Shown here: positions 1 to 9,159 of the stretch, in pieces | Position numbering within the stretch: the stretch's first letter is position 1 | Layout of the letters: each line of letters begins with the position of its first letter | Source of the DNA: CALHVX01 sp964640725 | Lineage (GTDB): Bacteria; Pseudomonadota; Gammaproteobacteria; Pseudomonadales; Azotimanducaceae | Direction of reading: 5' to 3' | Length of the DNA stretch: 64,000 nt | Assembly (NCBI GenBank): GCA_964640725.1 | Contig: CAZXIJ010000009.1 | Coordinates: forward strand, 71,531 to 135,530 | Made by a program: the position numbers and the translations under genes | The notes under the pieces: model-generated | What the model saw: the letters and a program-made list of their open reading frames with translations, nothing else | What the model was told of the DNA's origin: nothing | Database searches by the model: none

Positions 1-591
1 GTCTACTGGCTGGGCGGCGATCTGGGCGTGTTCTATCTGAGCCGCACGGTGACCGATGCGCAAGCGAGCGTGGCGGATCGCCAGCTGGCGGTCAAACTGC
101 TGCTGCATCTGGATATGGCGCCGCGCATCGCGCTGATCCTGACCTTCCCCTCCGGCGCGCTGCTGGCATCCGCGGCGGGCTGGTGGCCCTTGTCGGGCTT
201 GACCCTGGCGGCGCTCTGGGCCGCGGCCCTCAGTTGGCTGGCGCTGGCGTGGTTCGTGCACGTGACCGGTCAAGAGGTGCTCCGCAAGCTGGACATGGCG
301 GTGCGCATCACCGTGCTGGCCGGGCTGATCGGCGTCGTTGCGCTGGCAACGATCCCGCTGTTTCTGAAAGTGAAGATCGGCTTGCTGGCCACCGCATTGG
401 TGCTGGGGCTGATTGTGCGGCGCTGCCTGGGACCGCTCGGGCCCGGTCTGGCTGCGCTGGCAAACGGCGATCTGGACACGGCCAACGATCTGATCGCGCG
501 CAGCATCGGCCGCAGCCGCATTCCGGTCCTGGGAATCTGGGGAGTGATTGCGACGGCGGCGTTCATCGGCCTATGGAAGCTCGTCGGCTAG
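1..591 (+). CDS. Integral membrane protein, 5' end cut off by the window
   Basis: The reading frame is open from base 1 and ends with TAG at 589-591, so the true start lies upstream. About 196 residues are visible. They are strongly hydrophobic, with four or five probable membrane segments, and begin with a WLGGDLGVFY motif typical of the first helix of this family. It is homologous to the membrane protein at 46230-46880: both share a WLG-D-GV-Y motif, an LD-PR motif about 35 residues later, and a similar helix layout. The function is unknown. It converges with the lipoprotein gene on the minus strand and overlaps its 3' end by 21 bp. Internal GTG or ATG codons could start shorter products, but the motif before them argues that the protein began upstream. 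Confidence 0.7.
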   Translation, partial: VYWLGGDLGVFYLSRTVTDAQASVADRQLAVKLLLHLDMAPRIALILTFPSGALLASAAGWWPLSGLTLAALWAAALSWLALAWFVHVTGQEVLRKLDMAVRITVLAGLIGVVALATIPLFLKVKIGLLATALVLGLIVRRCLGPLGPGLAALANGDLDTANDLIARSIGRSRIPVLGIWGVIATAAFIGLWKLVG

Positions 592-1437
592 CGGCGCTGC
601 GTCGGCGGTGCCCGGCGCCATTTCGAACAGCGCAGCGGGCCAGCGCGCGTTGATCCGGTAGTCCGTCCAGCGCACGCTGTTCTGCAGCACCCCATCGTAA
701 TACAGGCGCACTTCGCCGGGCTGGAGCCAGGCGCTGCCGGCCTTGCGGAAGAAGTCGCTGTAGTGCCGTTCGTGCCAGCCCCGGGGCGTGTCGAAGGCGA
801 CGCTGAGCAGCGTGAAGCGCTCCGGGTCGATCGCGAACCGGGTCCGGCCGCCCGCCGGATCCACCACATCGATGCGCGGCACGGTGCGGCCCAGGTGCTC
901 CCCATCGTCCAGCCGCTCGGCCCGGTAGCCGGGGTCGAGCGCATGGCGAATGACACCAAAGCCAAAGTTCGCCGACCAGCGGTTGCTGTCCGCCGACTCC
1001 TCCGTGCTTTTGATTCGTTGGCTCTGCGGGTCCCACTGCCGTGTGCGCGCGCCATCGAAAGCGACGTCAAAGATGACCGCGCGGGCGCGCTCGCTGCGGA
1101 TGCGCACCTTGCCGTCAGCGGCGTGGGCCGAGCGCTTTTCGCCGGGATAGACGCGCCACATGCGATGCCGGTCATTCGTACCCGTGGGCACCGTTTCGCC
1201 CTGGTCGTTGACGCGATAGAAGGTGGTGCTGCCACTCATGTAAAGCGAGCGCGGCCGCACCCAGAGATCGCCGCCGGCAGCCTGGTAGACGCGTTCGACC
1301 AGCGCTTGGCCATCAAGGCCCGCGGCGGGACCCTGCTCTATGGCAGGGCCCAATGGCGCGGTGTTCTGGCAGCCCGCAAGCCAGGCGCCAAGGACCAGCA
1401 GGCCGCCCGCCAGGGCGTAGCTGCGTGAATGTGTCAT
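571..1437 (-). CDS. Lipoprotein of unknown function
   Basis: The 288-aa product begins with a short basic end, a hydrophobic segment and a lipobox LAGC (Cys about residue 23), so it is probably a lipid-anchored envelope protein. The mature part carries VERVYQAAGG near its start and several beta-rich stretches, which recalls outer-membrane lipoprotein-sorting-like folds, but I do not recognise a named family. ATG at 1435-1437 sits one base after the amidase stop (1439-1441), so it is the last gene of the minus-strand operon that begins near 12604. Its 3' end overlaps the convergent membrane-protein gene by 21 bp. A periplasmic role linked to the catabolic operon is inference from position only. 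Confidence 0.65.
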   Translation of the reverse strand: MTHSRSYALAGGLLVLGAWLAGCQNTAPLGPAIEQGPAAGLDGQALVERVYQAAGGDLWVRPRSLYMSGSTTFYRVNDQGETVPTGTNDRHRMWRVYPGEKRSAHAADGKVRIRSERARAVIFDVAFDGARTRQWDPQSQRIKSTEESADSNRWSANFGFGVIRHALDPGYRAERLDDGEHLGRTVPRIDVVDPAGGRTRFAIDPERFTLLSVAFDTPRGWHERHYSDFFRKAGSAWLQPGEVRLYYDGVLQNSVRWTDYRINARWPAALFEMAPGTADAAPLADELP

Positions 1438-1438
1438 G

Positions 1439-2791
1439 TCAGGCGTTCTCCGGCGGCGCTTCGAAGGGGGCGGCCACCTGCGCGGCCCCGGCGAGCACCA
1501 TTGCCGGGTCGCGGCCGATCACCTGCAGGCCTACCGGCAGCCGGGCCCCGTCGGGGGCGCGCGCCAGGCCGGCGGGCACGGACACCGCCGGCAGCCCGGC
1601 AAAGGCCGCGGTCGCTGTCAGGTCCGCCAGGGTCAGCGGCGGCGACTCATCGATGCGCGGGGCGAGCGCGGGGGCGGTCGGCAACAGCAACAGATCGCAG
1701 CAATCCAGCGCCTGCGCCAGCCGCGAGACGGCAGCGGCGATCGTGGCTTCTGCCGCAGCCGCTTTGGCATCGGTCTGCGATGCCCCCCAACTGACCAGCT
1801 GCTGAAAGAGGTCGCTAAAGCCATCGGGATCGTCCGCGAGGGTTGCCCGGTGGACCTGGTCGGCATCGCGCTCGCAGCGCAGCAGGCCGGCACGGCGCTC
1901 CCGGGCCAGATCAGCCGCGCGCCAGTCCGCGGTCACCCACCGCGCATCATCAGCAGCAAGCCCGGCAGCGGCCAAGCGGGCCTCGCAGCAAGCGCTGATG
2001 GCGCTGTCCACGGCCAGAACTTCCGGCAACTGCACGCGCCCCGGGCGAAAACCGGCGGCGGCCAGAGACAGATCCCCGCTCTCGTCTTCCCCAAAGATCG
2101 TCATAACCGCAGCCACGTCGGCCACGCTGCGCGCGTGCACGCCCAGGTGGTCAAGGCTGGGGCTCAAGGGCACCACCCCGGCGACCGGCACCACGCCGTG
2201 CGCAGGCTTATAGCCCACAACCCCGCACAACGCCGACGGCAGGCGGACACTGCCCATATTGTCCGTACCCAGCGCCAGGGGCAGCAAACCGCCCGCCACC
2301 GCTGCGGCACTGCCACCCGACGAGCCGCCAGCAATGTGCGCTGGCGCCCAGGGGTTGACCGTGTTCAGGAACGCCGGGTTCTGCGTGGTCTCGCCCAGGG
2401 CTGCCTCATGCATATTGAGCGTGCCCAGGGCAACGAGCCCGGCGGCACGCAACGCCGCCACGGCGGCTGAGTCTTCCTGCGCCCGTCGGTCCCGGTAGGC
2501 GGCAATGCCGGCATGCCAGGGCAGCCCGGCGACGGCGATGTTGGCCTTGACCGCAAAGGGCACGCCATCGAGCGGGCTGCGGGGCGCACCGCGACTCCAG
2601 CGCGCTTCGCTCGCTGCCGCGGCCGCGCGCAGCGTCACCAACTCGTCGAGGTCCAGCACGGCACCAATGTGTTCGTTGCGCGCAGCGATACGAGCGAGCA
2701 CCGCATCCAGCACCAAAGACGGCGTCAGCGACTGCGTGGCGAAACCCGCGGCCAGTTCCGTGGCCGTCAGCCAATGGACAGCTGACCCCAA
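1439..2791 (-). CDS. Amidase-signature family hydrolase
   Basis: The 450-aa protein belongs to the amidase signature superfamily (GatA, fatty acid amide hydrolase), which hydrolyses amides to acid and ammonia through a Ser-cisSer-Lys triad. All three residues are visible: Lys82 in PFAVKANI, cis-Ser157 in GGSSGGS and nucleophile Ser181 in NMGSVRLPS, with the usual 24-residue Ser-Ser spacing. No GatB or GatC gene is nearby and the operon is catabolic, so a free amidase is more likely than a tRNA amidotransferase subunit. The gene follows the PaaK-like ligase by one base and precedes the lipoprotein by one base. The acid it releases could feed the adjacent CoA ligase or CoA-transferases. The substrate is unknown. 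Confidence 0.85.
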   Translation of the reverse strand: MGSAVHWLTATELAAGFATQSLTPSLVLDAVLARIAARNEHIGAVLDLDELVTLRAAAAASEARWSRGAPRSPLDGVPFAVKANIAVAGLPWHAGIAAYRDRRAQEDSAAVAALRAAGLVALGTLNMHEAALGETTQNPAFLNTVNPWAPAHIAGGSSGGSAAAVAGGLLPLALGTDNMGSVRLPSALCGVVGYKPAHGVVPVAGVVPLSPSLDHLGVHARSVADVAAVMTIFGEDESGDLSLAAAGFRPGRVQLPEVLAVDSAISACCEARLAAAGLAADDARWVTADWRAADLARERRAGLLRCERDADQVHRATLADDPDGFSDLFQQLVSWGASQTDAKAAAAEATIAAAVSRLAQALDCCDLLLLPTAPALAPRIDESPPLTLADLTATAAFAGLPAVSVPAGLARAPDGARLPVGLQVIGRDPAMVLAGAAQVAAPFEAPPENA

Positions 2792-2792
2792 G

Positions 2793-4157
2793 TCAGTCGC
2801 CCTGCACCAGACGAATGGGCTTCTGGCGCCGGTCTACCTGGGTGACCTCGACGGTAGCGCCCTTGCCGACCAGCTCCAGGCCAACCTCGATGCCCAGCTT
2901 GCGCTTGAGCAGCTCCGCCATCTGCGCGCGCAGGGCGTCATCGTGCGCCCGGGTTTCGGCCACCACCACAAAGGCGCCGGCGCTGGTGACCCGGCAGAAG
3001 TACTCGCCCAGGAAAGCCGGCACTTCGTCCAGCAGCGGGCCGACCGCCTGCGGGAACACGTTGATGCCTTTGATTTTGACCATGTTGTCGCTGCGGCCCA
3101 TGAAGCCTTCAATGCGCCGCAGGTTGAACCCCAAAGACGACGTGCCCGTCAGCTCCTGGCTGACGTCGTGGGTGTTGAAGCGAATGATCGGGTAGACGTC
3201 GTCTTTGTAGAGGCACGTACACACCATGTCGCCCTGCTGACCGGCAGCGACCGGCTGTCCGCTGTCGATGTCGCACAGCTCCAGGTACTGCGCGTCTTCC
3301 ATCACATACAGGCCATCGCGATCGGGCCCTTCGCCAGCGATCACCCCCGTGTCGCCCACGCCGTACCAGTCAAAGCACTGGGCACCGCCCCAGAGCTGGG
3401 AGATCTGGCTCTTGTCCTCCCGGCCCATCTGCCCGCTGATCATGCGAATGCGGATGTCTTCGCCAATGCGGATGCCCTCGTCCGCCGCAACCTGCGCCAG
3501 GCGCTTGAGGTAATCCGCAAAACCGACGATGGCGGTGGCGCCGAAGTCGCGCATCAGCTCCACCTGGGCGACGCTGCGGGTCTCGATGCCGGTGCCGGCA
3601 GACATGAACAAGGCATTGGTCCAATGCACCACCGCTTCGCGAATGTAGTGCCCGCCGTTGATCATGCCGTGGCCGTACACCGAGTGGACCACGTCGGACG
3701 GCAGCAGCCCCTGAAAGCGATAGAGCCGCCCGAGCAGCAAGTTTTGCGCCTCCCGGGAGCGTGCGCCAAACAGCAGCACCTGCGGCTTGCCCGTGGTGCC
3801 GCTGGTGGTGTGGAACACCAGCGGGGGATGCTCGGGATCATCCAGCTCGAAGCCGCCAAAATCGCCAAAGGGCGGATGCTCGGCAATGCTCGCCATCAGG
3901 TCCGACTTGTCGAAGGTCGGCAGCTTGGCGATGTCGTCCAGGCTTTGAATGTCGCCGCGCTCAATGCCCCGGGCGCCCCACAGGCGCTGATAGAAGCCGG
4001 TCTGCCAGGCGCGCTCGACGCAGCGCAGGAACAGCCCGTTCTGCTGCGCGTGGCGCTCGTCGCGACTCATGGTCCGGGCCTGGGTTTCGAAGGCCTCGCC
4101 GATGGGATGCTGGTCCCGCAGGGTGGCGAGCTCTGCAGCGTCAAAGTAGGTGCGCAT
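2793..4157 (-). CDS. Phenylacetate-CoA ligase-like AMP-forming enzyme
   Basis: The 454-aa protein is an ANL-superfamily acyl/aryl-CoA ligase closest in layout to PaaK. It would adenylate a carboxylic acid with ATP and then form the CoA thioester. The P-loop SGTTGKPQ is at residues 119-126, followed by a YGVGDTG motif and a C-terminal region with GRSDNMVKIKG and the hinge before the small domain, which ends in RRQKPIRLV. Length and C-terminal organisation match PaaK rather than long acyl-CoA synthetases. Its ATG at 4157 overlaps the MmgE/PrpD stop by one base, which suggests translational coupling. In this operon it probably activates an acid produced by the amidase or imidase-like enzyme. Phenylacetate itself is not implied, because no paa genes are present. 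Confidence 0.85.
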   Translation of the reverse strand: MRTYFDAAELATLRDQHPIGEAFETQARTMSRDERHAQQNGLFLRCVERAWQTGFYQRLWGARGIERGDIQSLDDIAKLPTFDKSDLMASIAEHPPFGDFGGFELDDPEHPPLVFHTTSGTTGKPQVLLFGARSREAQNLLLGRLYRFQGLLPSDVVHSVYGHGMINGGHYIREAVVHWTNALFMSAGTGIETRSVAQVELMRDFGATAIVGFADYLKRLAQVAADEGIRIGEDIRIRMISGQMGREDKSQISQLWGGAQCFDWYGVGDTGVIAGEGPDRDGLYVMEDAQYLELCDIDSGQPVAAGQQGDMVCTCLYKDDVYPIIRFNTHDVSQELTGTSSLGFNLRRIEGFMGRSDNMVKIKGINVFPQAVGPLLDEVPAFLGEYFCRVTSAGAFVVVAETRAHDDALRAQMAELLKRKLGIEVGLELVGKGATVEVTQVDRRQKPIRLVQGD

Positions 4158-5515
4158 CAGGCGGGGTCTCCAAACAGTGAATCGGCGTAGCCGCGGCAGT
4201 CAGCGGTGGTGGGCAGTGCATCGACCGCGTGCACCAGACGATCGAGCCGTGCGGCGCCGTCGGCATAGCGGTCCTGCGTGCAGGCCCGCGCTTTCGCGAG
4301 GGCATCGTCGCGGGACAGCGGGTGCGCCGGGGAGCCCAGCAGATGGTCGATGGTGACCGTCAGGCGCTCGCCCCCTGCCAGCTCGGCGGTCAGCGTTTGC
4401 GGGGTAAAGGCGTTGGCAGCGGCCCCTTCCTGCACGGTGGCCAGCACCCGATCAGCCAGGGCCAGGGTTTGCGGGTCGCGCAGCGCGGCCTCGGAAAAGT
4501 CCGTAAGGCCGACGGTGCCCCGGCGCAGCATGACGGCGGCGACGTAGGGAAAGCACAGCCGCGCGTAGTTGACGTTCATGTCCCTGGTGGCGGGCCGGAT
4601 GACCAGTTGGTGAATCAGCGGCGGCGCTGACAGCGACAGCTGGGACAGGTTATCGGGGGCAAGGCCCCGGGCCATGAGCAGCTGCACGGCTTCCAGCCCG
4701 CCGTGGGTCGCCCGGCCGGACGGAAAAGGTTTATGGCTCAGCTCCAACGCCCGGTCGCCCAGGGCCAGCCGGGTGGCCAGCCCGTCATCGCGATGGCCGC
4801 GCTCAAAGAGGTTCAGATAACCGTGCTTGCCGTCGATCGACGCTGCCGGCGCGGGGATGCCCGACACCGCCATGTCGGCCGCGGTGAAGGCATTGCGCGC
4901 GGCGTGCCCGATCTGGATCGGCAGCGTCGGCTTGCCTTCTTCGTGCGCCTGCATGGTGCCGGCGGCCTGCGCCAGACAGTAGCCGAACAGCTCGCGCACC
5001 TGGGCGTCGCTCAGATCGCGCAGCACCGCGAGCGCCGCCGCCGCGCCAAAGATGCCGGTGGTGGCCGGCCGAAAGAAGGTGAGCGGCGTGGTGGCCGCGA
5101 GCCCCAGGGTGGCGGCAACGTCGACCCCGGCGCACAGCGCGCGCAGCAGCAACTCGCCCGCCACCGGGTCTCGCGCCTGCTCAAGCTCAGCAAGGGTCGC
5201 CGCAGCAACGGTGGTCATGACATGGGCGACCGCATCTTCGTGGACGCAGTCAAACTCCAGACAGTGCATCTGAAAGCAGTTCAGAAAGGCGGCGGAGGCA
5301 GCCGGCAGCTGCATACCGTCGCCCAGCACGCCGGCGGCACTGCCTTCGCCCCAGGCGGCAACGGCGGGCAACAGCTCGCTGCGGAACCGCGCGTTTGCGC
5401 CGGCGACACCGATGCACAGCGTATCGAGCAGGAAAGTCTGGGCCGCCTGCGCCGCTTCCGGCCGCAGCGCAGCCGACCGCGCAGCGGCAACGTGGCTGGC
5501 CAGGGCGTCCTGCAC
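4157..5515 (-). CDS. MmgE/PrpD family protein (2-methylcitrate dehydratase-like)
   Basis: The 452-aa product matches the MmgE/PrpD fold, which includes 2-methylcitrate dehydratase and cis-aconitate decarboxylase. Visible family features are LLDTLCIGVAGAN near the N-terminus, the HCLEFDCVHEDAVAH segment, and AGTMQAHEEGK with IQIGHAARNA in the centre. The frame stays open far upstream, but GTG at 5513-5515 overlaps the TAG of the preceding CoA-transferase as TAGTG and gives the usual family length, so I chose it. The stop overlaps the PaaK-like start. Dehydration or decarboxylation of a branched tricarboxylate-like acid is the likely chemistry, but members of this family with unknown substrates are common. 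Confidence 0.85.
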   Translation of the reverse strand: MQDALASHVAAARSAALRPEAAQAAQTFLLDTLCIGVAGANARFRSELLPAVAAWGEGSAAGVLGDGMQLPAASAAFLNCFQMHCLEFDCVHEDAVAHVMTTVAAATLAELEQARDPVAGELLLRALCAGVDVAATLGLAATTPLTFFRPATTGIFGAAAALAVLRDLSDAQVRELFGYCLAQAAGTMQAHEEGKPTLPIQIGHAARNAFTAADMAVSGIPAPAASIDGKHGYLNLFERGHRDDGLATRLALGDRALELSHKPFPSGRATHGGLEAVQLLMARGLAPDNLSQLSLSAPPLIHQLVIRPATRDMNVNYARLCFPYVAAVMLRRGTVGLTDFSEAALRDPQTLALADRVLATVQEGAAANAFTPQTLTAELAGGERLTVTIDHLLGSPAHPLSRDDALAKARACTQDRYADGAARLDRLVHAVDALPTTADCRGYADSLFGDPA

Positions 5516-6693
5516 TAGATCACGCCCTGATTTTTGAGGATCGCGATCGCTTCTTCCGTGTACCCGAGCTCGGTGGCGATCTGCTCGGAATGCTCGCCGT
5601 AGCCGGGCGTCGCCAGGGTCGCCGCGCCCGGCTGCTCGCGAAACTTGATGGGGATACCGATGTGCGCATTGCCTGCTTCGTCGCGCAGCAGCATCTGCCG
5701 GTGCGCCGTGTGCGGATCCGCAAACGCATCTTTCAGGGAGCGCACGGCCGCCCAGCAGCAATCGACGTTCGCCAGAAAGGCTTCCCAGTGCGCGCGGGTC
5801 TCGCTGGCAAAGCGCGCCTTGAAAAAGGCGCGCAGCGGCTCTTGCTCGGGCCCGGGCTCGATCTTCGCGTAGTCGAGCAGGTCTTCCCGGTCCAGGGCCC
5901 GGAGCAGGTTCTGCGCAAACTTCACCTCGCTGCCGCCGAGCACGATGAACTGCCCGTCGCTGGTGCGGTAGATGTTGTACATGCCAGCACCGCCAAAGGA
6001 GCGCATGGTCTTGGGCTCCGGGTCAGCATTGTCGGCAAAGACCGGCCCAGTCACATTGGGGGTCCAGGCCAGCAGCGCATCGAACATGGACAGATCAATG
6101 TAGTCGCCCTCGCCGCTGCCGTGCCGGGCATAGAGCGCCATGAGAATGGCCGACAAGGCCATGAGGGAAGCAATGGCGTCTGCGCTCGGAATGTTGGGCA
6201 TGGCGGGCTGATCGTCGGTGAGGCCACGGTTCAGGTCAGCCACGCCGGCCAGGGCCTGAATGGTCAGGTCGTGGGCGGGCCGGTCGCGCAGCGGGCCATC
6301 CTGCCCAAAGGCCGAGATCGAGCAGTACACCAGCCCCGGGTTGATCGCCTTCAAGGTGTCATAATCAATGCCAAGACGCTGCACCACGCCCGGGCGGAAG
6401 GCTTCGATCAGCACGTCAGCGGCGCTGACCAGCTTGTAGAAGAAGGCGCGACCATCGTCGTCCTTGAGGTTGATCTTGAGGCTGCGCTTGCCGCGCGCGA
6501 CGTTGCGAAACCACACCGAAATGCCGTCATCGGTCTTGTAGCCCACCACGCGGGTCGGCTCGCCTACCCCGTTCGCCGGCTCGACCATGATGACGTCGGC
6601 GCCGTGGTCGCCCAGCATCAGCGACGCGTGCGGGCCCGGCAAAAAGGCCGACAGGTCGAGCACCTTGATGCCGTCCAGCTTGCGTCCCGTCAT
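5515..6693 (-). CDS. Family III CoA-transferase (CaiB/BaiF type), copy A
   Basis: The 392-aa protein is a class III CoA-transferase, which moves CoA between carboxylic acids through an aspartyl-CoA thioester. Typical features are the N-terminal KVLDLSAFLPGPHAS, ADVIMVEP, RGKRSLKINLK, ADVLIEAFRPGV and the region holding the catalytic Asp, here Asp172 in PSADAIASL. An upstream ATG exists, but ATG at 6691-6693 has a good ribosome-binding site (AAGGGAG) and starts at the conserved N-terminus. Copy B lies immediately upstream (6737-7891). Paired, divergent class III transferases often form heteromeric enzymes or act on consecutive intermediates, and both options are open here. Confidence 0.88.
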   Translation of the reverse strand: MTGRKLDGIKVLDLSAFLPGPHASLMLGDHGADVIMVEPANGVGEPTRVVGYKTDDGISVWFRNVARGKRSLKINLKDDDGRAFFYKLVSAADVLIEAFRPGVVQRLGIDYDTLKAINPGLVYCSISAFGQDGPLRDRPAHDLTIQALAGVADLNRGLTDDQPAMPNIPSADAIASLMALSAILMALYARHGSGEGDYIDLSMFDALLAWTPNVTGPVFADNADPEPKTMRSFGGAGMYNIYRTSDGQFIVLGGSEVKFAQNLLRALDREDLLDYAKIEPGPEQEPLRAFFKARFASETRAHWEAFLANVDCCWAAVRSLKDAFADPHTAHRQMLLRDEAGNAHIGIPIKFREQPGAATLATPGYGEHSEQIATELGYTEEAIAILKNQGVI

Positions 6694-6736
6694 GCTCACG
6701 CTCCCTTTCGCCCGTTCGATACCGCCCGGGGGACGG

Positions 6737-7891
6737 CTAGTAATCCGCGTCGTGCTCGCCCAGCGCCGGCGCACGATGGTTCGGTGGCCGCTCGCCGTTC
6801 ACCTTGAAGGGGCTGGACAGCATGCGCAGGCCCGCCTCCAGCGCCGGATGATCGACGGTGTTGAGCATGCCAGTCTGCGCGGCGAATGGGTTGTCGAGGG
6901 CCTGCGCGATGTCGTAGACCGGCGCCACGGGAATGGTGCCCGCGAGCTTGTCGACCCAGTGCGCGGTGGTCTGGGTGCCAAGCACCGCTTCGATATCGGC
7001 TTCCAGGGCCTGCCGATGTTCCAGCCGGCCGGCCGGCGTCGCGTAGCGCTCGTCCGTCAACCACCCGGGCTGCGCGAGCTCGTCGCAAAACAGCTGCCAG
7101 AACTTGGGGTTCTGGCACATCACAAACATCCAGCCGTCCGCCGTGCGGAACAGCTGGCTGGGAATGACCGACGGGTGCGACGAGCGTGGCAGACGCGTCG
7201 TGTGGTGTCCTTCGTTCAGGTACCAGGTCGCGGGGTAGGACAGCTGGTGCAGCGCCGTGTCGTACAGGCTGGTGTCGACGTCGCAGCCCACGCCGGTGCG
7301 GCGCGCTGCCATGACGCCGGAGACCAGCGACAGCGCCATGAGCGAGCCGGTCATAAAGTCGACCATCGATAGCCCAAAGCGCGCCGGGGGCCCGTCGGGC
7401 TCGCCGGTCAGCGACAGGAAGCCGCATTCCGCCTGCATCAGGTAGTCGTAGCCGGGCCAGGCGGCGCGCTCGTTGTCGCGGCCGTAGGCGGACAGGTGCG
7501 CGCAGACGATGCCTGCCTTCAGGTCTTTCAGGTCTTCGTAACGCAGCCGCAGCTTGGCCGGCTGATCGCCGCGCAGGTTGTTGGCCACCGCGTCAAACTC
7601 CGGCACCAGGGCCTCAAAACGTGCTCGGCCCTCGGGGCTCTTGAGGTTCAGGCAGATGCTGCGTTTGCCGCGGCTGAAGCTCTGGTAGAACTGGCTGTCG
7701 CCCTCCCCCAGGGTGTAGGGCCCGACCATGCGCGAGACATCGCCGCCGGTCTCGCGGTTTTCGATCTTGACCACCTCGGCGCCCAGATCCGCCAGCAGCT
7801 GCGTGCCGTAGGGCCCGGCGCCGTACTGCTCAACGCTGAGAATGCGGACCCCGGCCAGGAGCCCCGGGGCCTGTGCGCCAGTCCCCGCCAT
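6737..7891 (-). CDS. Family III CoA-transferase (CaiB/BaiF type), copy B
   Basis: The 384-aa protein is a second class III CoA-transferase. It has VRILSVEQYGAGPYG, AEVVKIENRETGGDVSR, RGKRSICLNLKSPEG and a candidate catalytic Asp178 in SMVDFMTGS. The start ATG at 7889-7891 overlaps the acyl-CoA dehydrogenase stop as ATGA, which settles the start over the longer open frame. The sequence differs clearly from copy A, so this is not a recent tandem duplication. It resembles transferases of the succinyl-CoA:carboxylate type. With MaoC, CitE and acyl-CoA dehydrogenase genes upstream, it likely loads CoA onto a dicarboxylic or branched acid. Confidence 0.88.
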   Translation of the reverse strand: MAGTGAQAPGLLAGVRILSVEQYGAGPYGTQLLADLGAEVVKIENRETGGDVSRMVGPYTLGEGDSQFYQSFSRGKRSICLNLKSPEGRARFEALVPEFDAVANNLRGDQPAKLRLRYEDLKDLKAGIVCAHLSAYGRDNERAAWPGYDYLMQAECGFLSLTGEPDGPPARFGLSMVDFMTGSLMALSLVSGVMAARRTGVGCDVDTSLYDTALHQLSYPATWYLNEGHHTTRLPRSSHPSVIPSQLFRTADGWMFVMCQNPKFWQLFCDELAQPGWLTDERYATPAGRLEHRQALEADIEAVLGTQTTAHWVDKLAGTIPVAPVYDIAQALDNPFAAQTGMLNTVDHPALEAGLRMLSSPFKVNGERPPNHRAPALGEHDADY

Positions 7892-9084
7892 CAGGCCGGG
7901 TTCCGGGCGATCTGCTGCTTGGCGATGATGATGCGCTGCATCTCGTTGGTGCCCTCGCCGATGCACATCAGCGGCGCCTCGCGATACAGACGCTCCACCG
8001 GGTACTCCTTGGAGTAACCGTAGCCGCCGTGAATGCGCATGGCTTCCAGGGCATTTTCGACCGCGGCTTCTGACGCGTAGTACTTGGCCATGCCGGCTTC
8101 CATGTCACAGCGCTCGCCGGCGTCGTAGGCCCGGGCCGCGTCTTCCGTCAGCAGCTCCGCGGCACGGGTGCGGGTCGCCATCTCGCCCAGCTTGAGCTGG
8201 ATGGCCTGATGGTTGCCAATGGGCTCGCCAAAGGTCTCCCGGGTCTGGGCATAGGCCGTGCTTTCGGACAGCGCGCGCTTGGAGATACCGACGCTGCGCG
8301 CGGCGATGTTGATGCGGCCCAGCTCCAGGCCGCCCACCGCCATGTAGAAACCCTTGCCTTCTTCGCCACCGACCAGATGCCGCTTGGCGTCCAGGCGGTA
8401 GTTGTCGAACATCAGCTCAGCGCTGTCGATGCCTTTGTAGCCCAGCTTCTCGAGCTTCTTGCCGGTCTGAAAGCCTTCGTGCGCTTTGCCGCTATCGGGG
8501 TCCACCTTGGGCGCGATGAGCATGGTCATGCCCTTGTGTGCCGGCGAGACCTCCCAGTCTGTTTTGACGAGCAGGGCCACGGCGCCGCCTTCGATACCGT
8601 TGCTGATCCAGGTCTTGTTGCCGTTAATCGTGTAGACATCGTCGTCGCCCCGTACCGCCCGGGTGCGAATCCCCTGCAGGTCGGTGCCGGCGTTCGGCTC
8701 CGTCAGCGCCAGGGCACCGCGAATCTCGCCGGTCACAAATTTGGGCAGCCAATAGCTCTTCTGGAAGTCGGTACCGAACTTCTCGACGATGGTGGCCATC
8801 ATCAGGTGCGAGTTAAAGATACCGGACAGCGACATCCACTCCTGCGCGATGCGCGTCACGATGCGCGAGTAGGTCGTGGCCGACAGGCCGAGCCCGCCAT
8901 GCTCCGGAGAGATGGTCGCGCCAAAGAGCCCGAACTCCTTCATCTGCTCCACCATTTCGTGGGGATAGACGTCGTCGTGCTCCATCTGCATCACGTGCGG
9001 CGCCACATCGCTGCGCAGCCATTTGTCGATGGCATCAAGGATCGCGCGCTCGTCGGCATCGCTGTAGTGTCGGGCTTCGCTCAT
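7891..9084 (-). CDS. Acyl-CoA dehydrogenase
   Basis: The 397-aa flavoenzyme would introduce an alpha-beta double bond into an acyl-CoA and pass electrons to electron-transfer flavoprotein. Family marks are ALTEPNAGTD (flavin-binding loop), NGNKTWISNG, LGYKGIDSAELMFDNY, QTRETFGEPIGNHQAIQ and IHGGYGYSKEYPVERLYRE. The base expected to abstract the alpha proton is Glu377 in CIGEGTNEMQR, as in short- and medium-chain enzymes. Its stop overlaps the next CoA-transferase start by ATGA, and it lies 75 bp downstream of the MaoC gene. No ETF genes are in the window. Confidence 0.92.
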   Translation of the reverse strand: MSEARHYSDADERAILDAIDKWLRSDVAPHVMQMEHDDVYPHEMVEQMKEFGLFGATISPEHGGLGLSATTYSRIVTRIAQEWMSLSGIFNSHLMMATIVEKFGTDFQKSYWLPKFVTGEIRGALALTEPNAGTDLQGIRTRAVRGDDDVYTINGNKTWISNGIEGGAVALLVKTDWEVSPAHKGMTMLIAPKVDPDSGKAHEGFQTGKKLEKLGYKGIDSAELMFDNYRLDAKRHLVGGEEGKGFYMAVGGLELGRINIAARSVGISKRALSESTAYAQTRETFGEPIGNHQAIQLKLGEMATRTRAAELLTEDAARAYDAGERCDMEAGMAKYYASEAAVENALEAMRIHGGYGYSKEYPVERLYREAPLMCIGEGTNEMQRIIIAKQQIARNPA

Positions 9085-9159
9085 GGTTCTGGTCCTGTCT
9101 GGATTCGGGCGGCGCTCTGGCAGCGGCCGCGGTAACTCGTGCGTTCGGCGCGGCGCCGG

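Noticed and set aside
1439..2791. GatA subunit of tRNA amidotransferase
   Set aside because: No gatB or gatC genes are adjacent, and the gene lies in a catabolic operon; a free amidase is more likely.
2793..4157. Phenylacetate degradation locus
   Set aside because: Only a PaaK-like ligase is present; none of the paaABCDE oxygenase or ring-opening genes occur in the window.
2505..4190. Long open frame on the plus strand opposite the amidase and PaaK-like genes
   Set aside because: It has no recognisable domains and lies entirely antisense to genes with complete catalytic motifs; such open frames are expected in GC-rich DNA.
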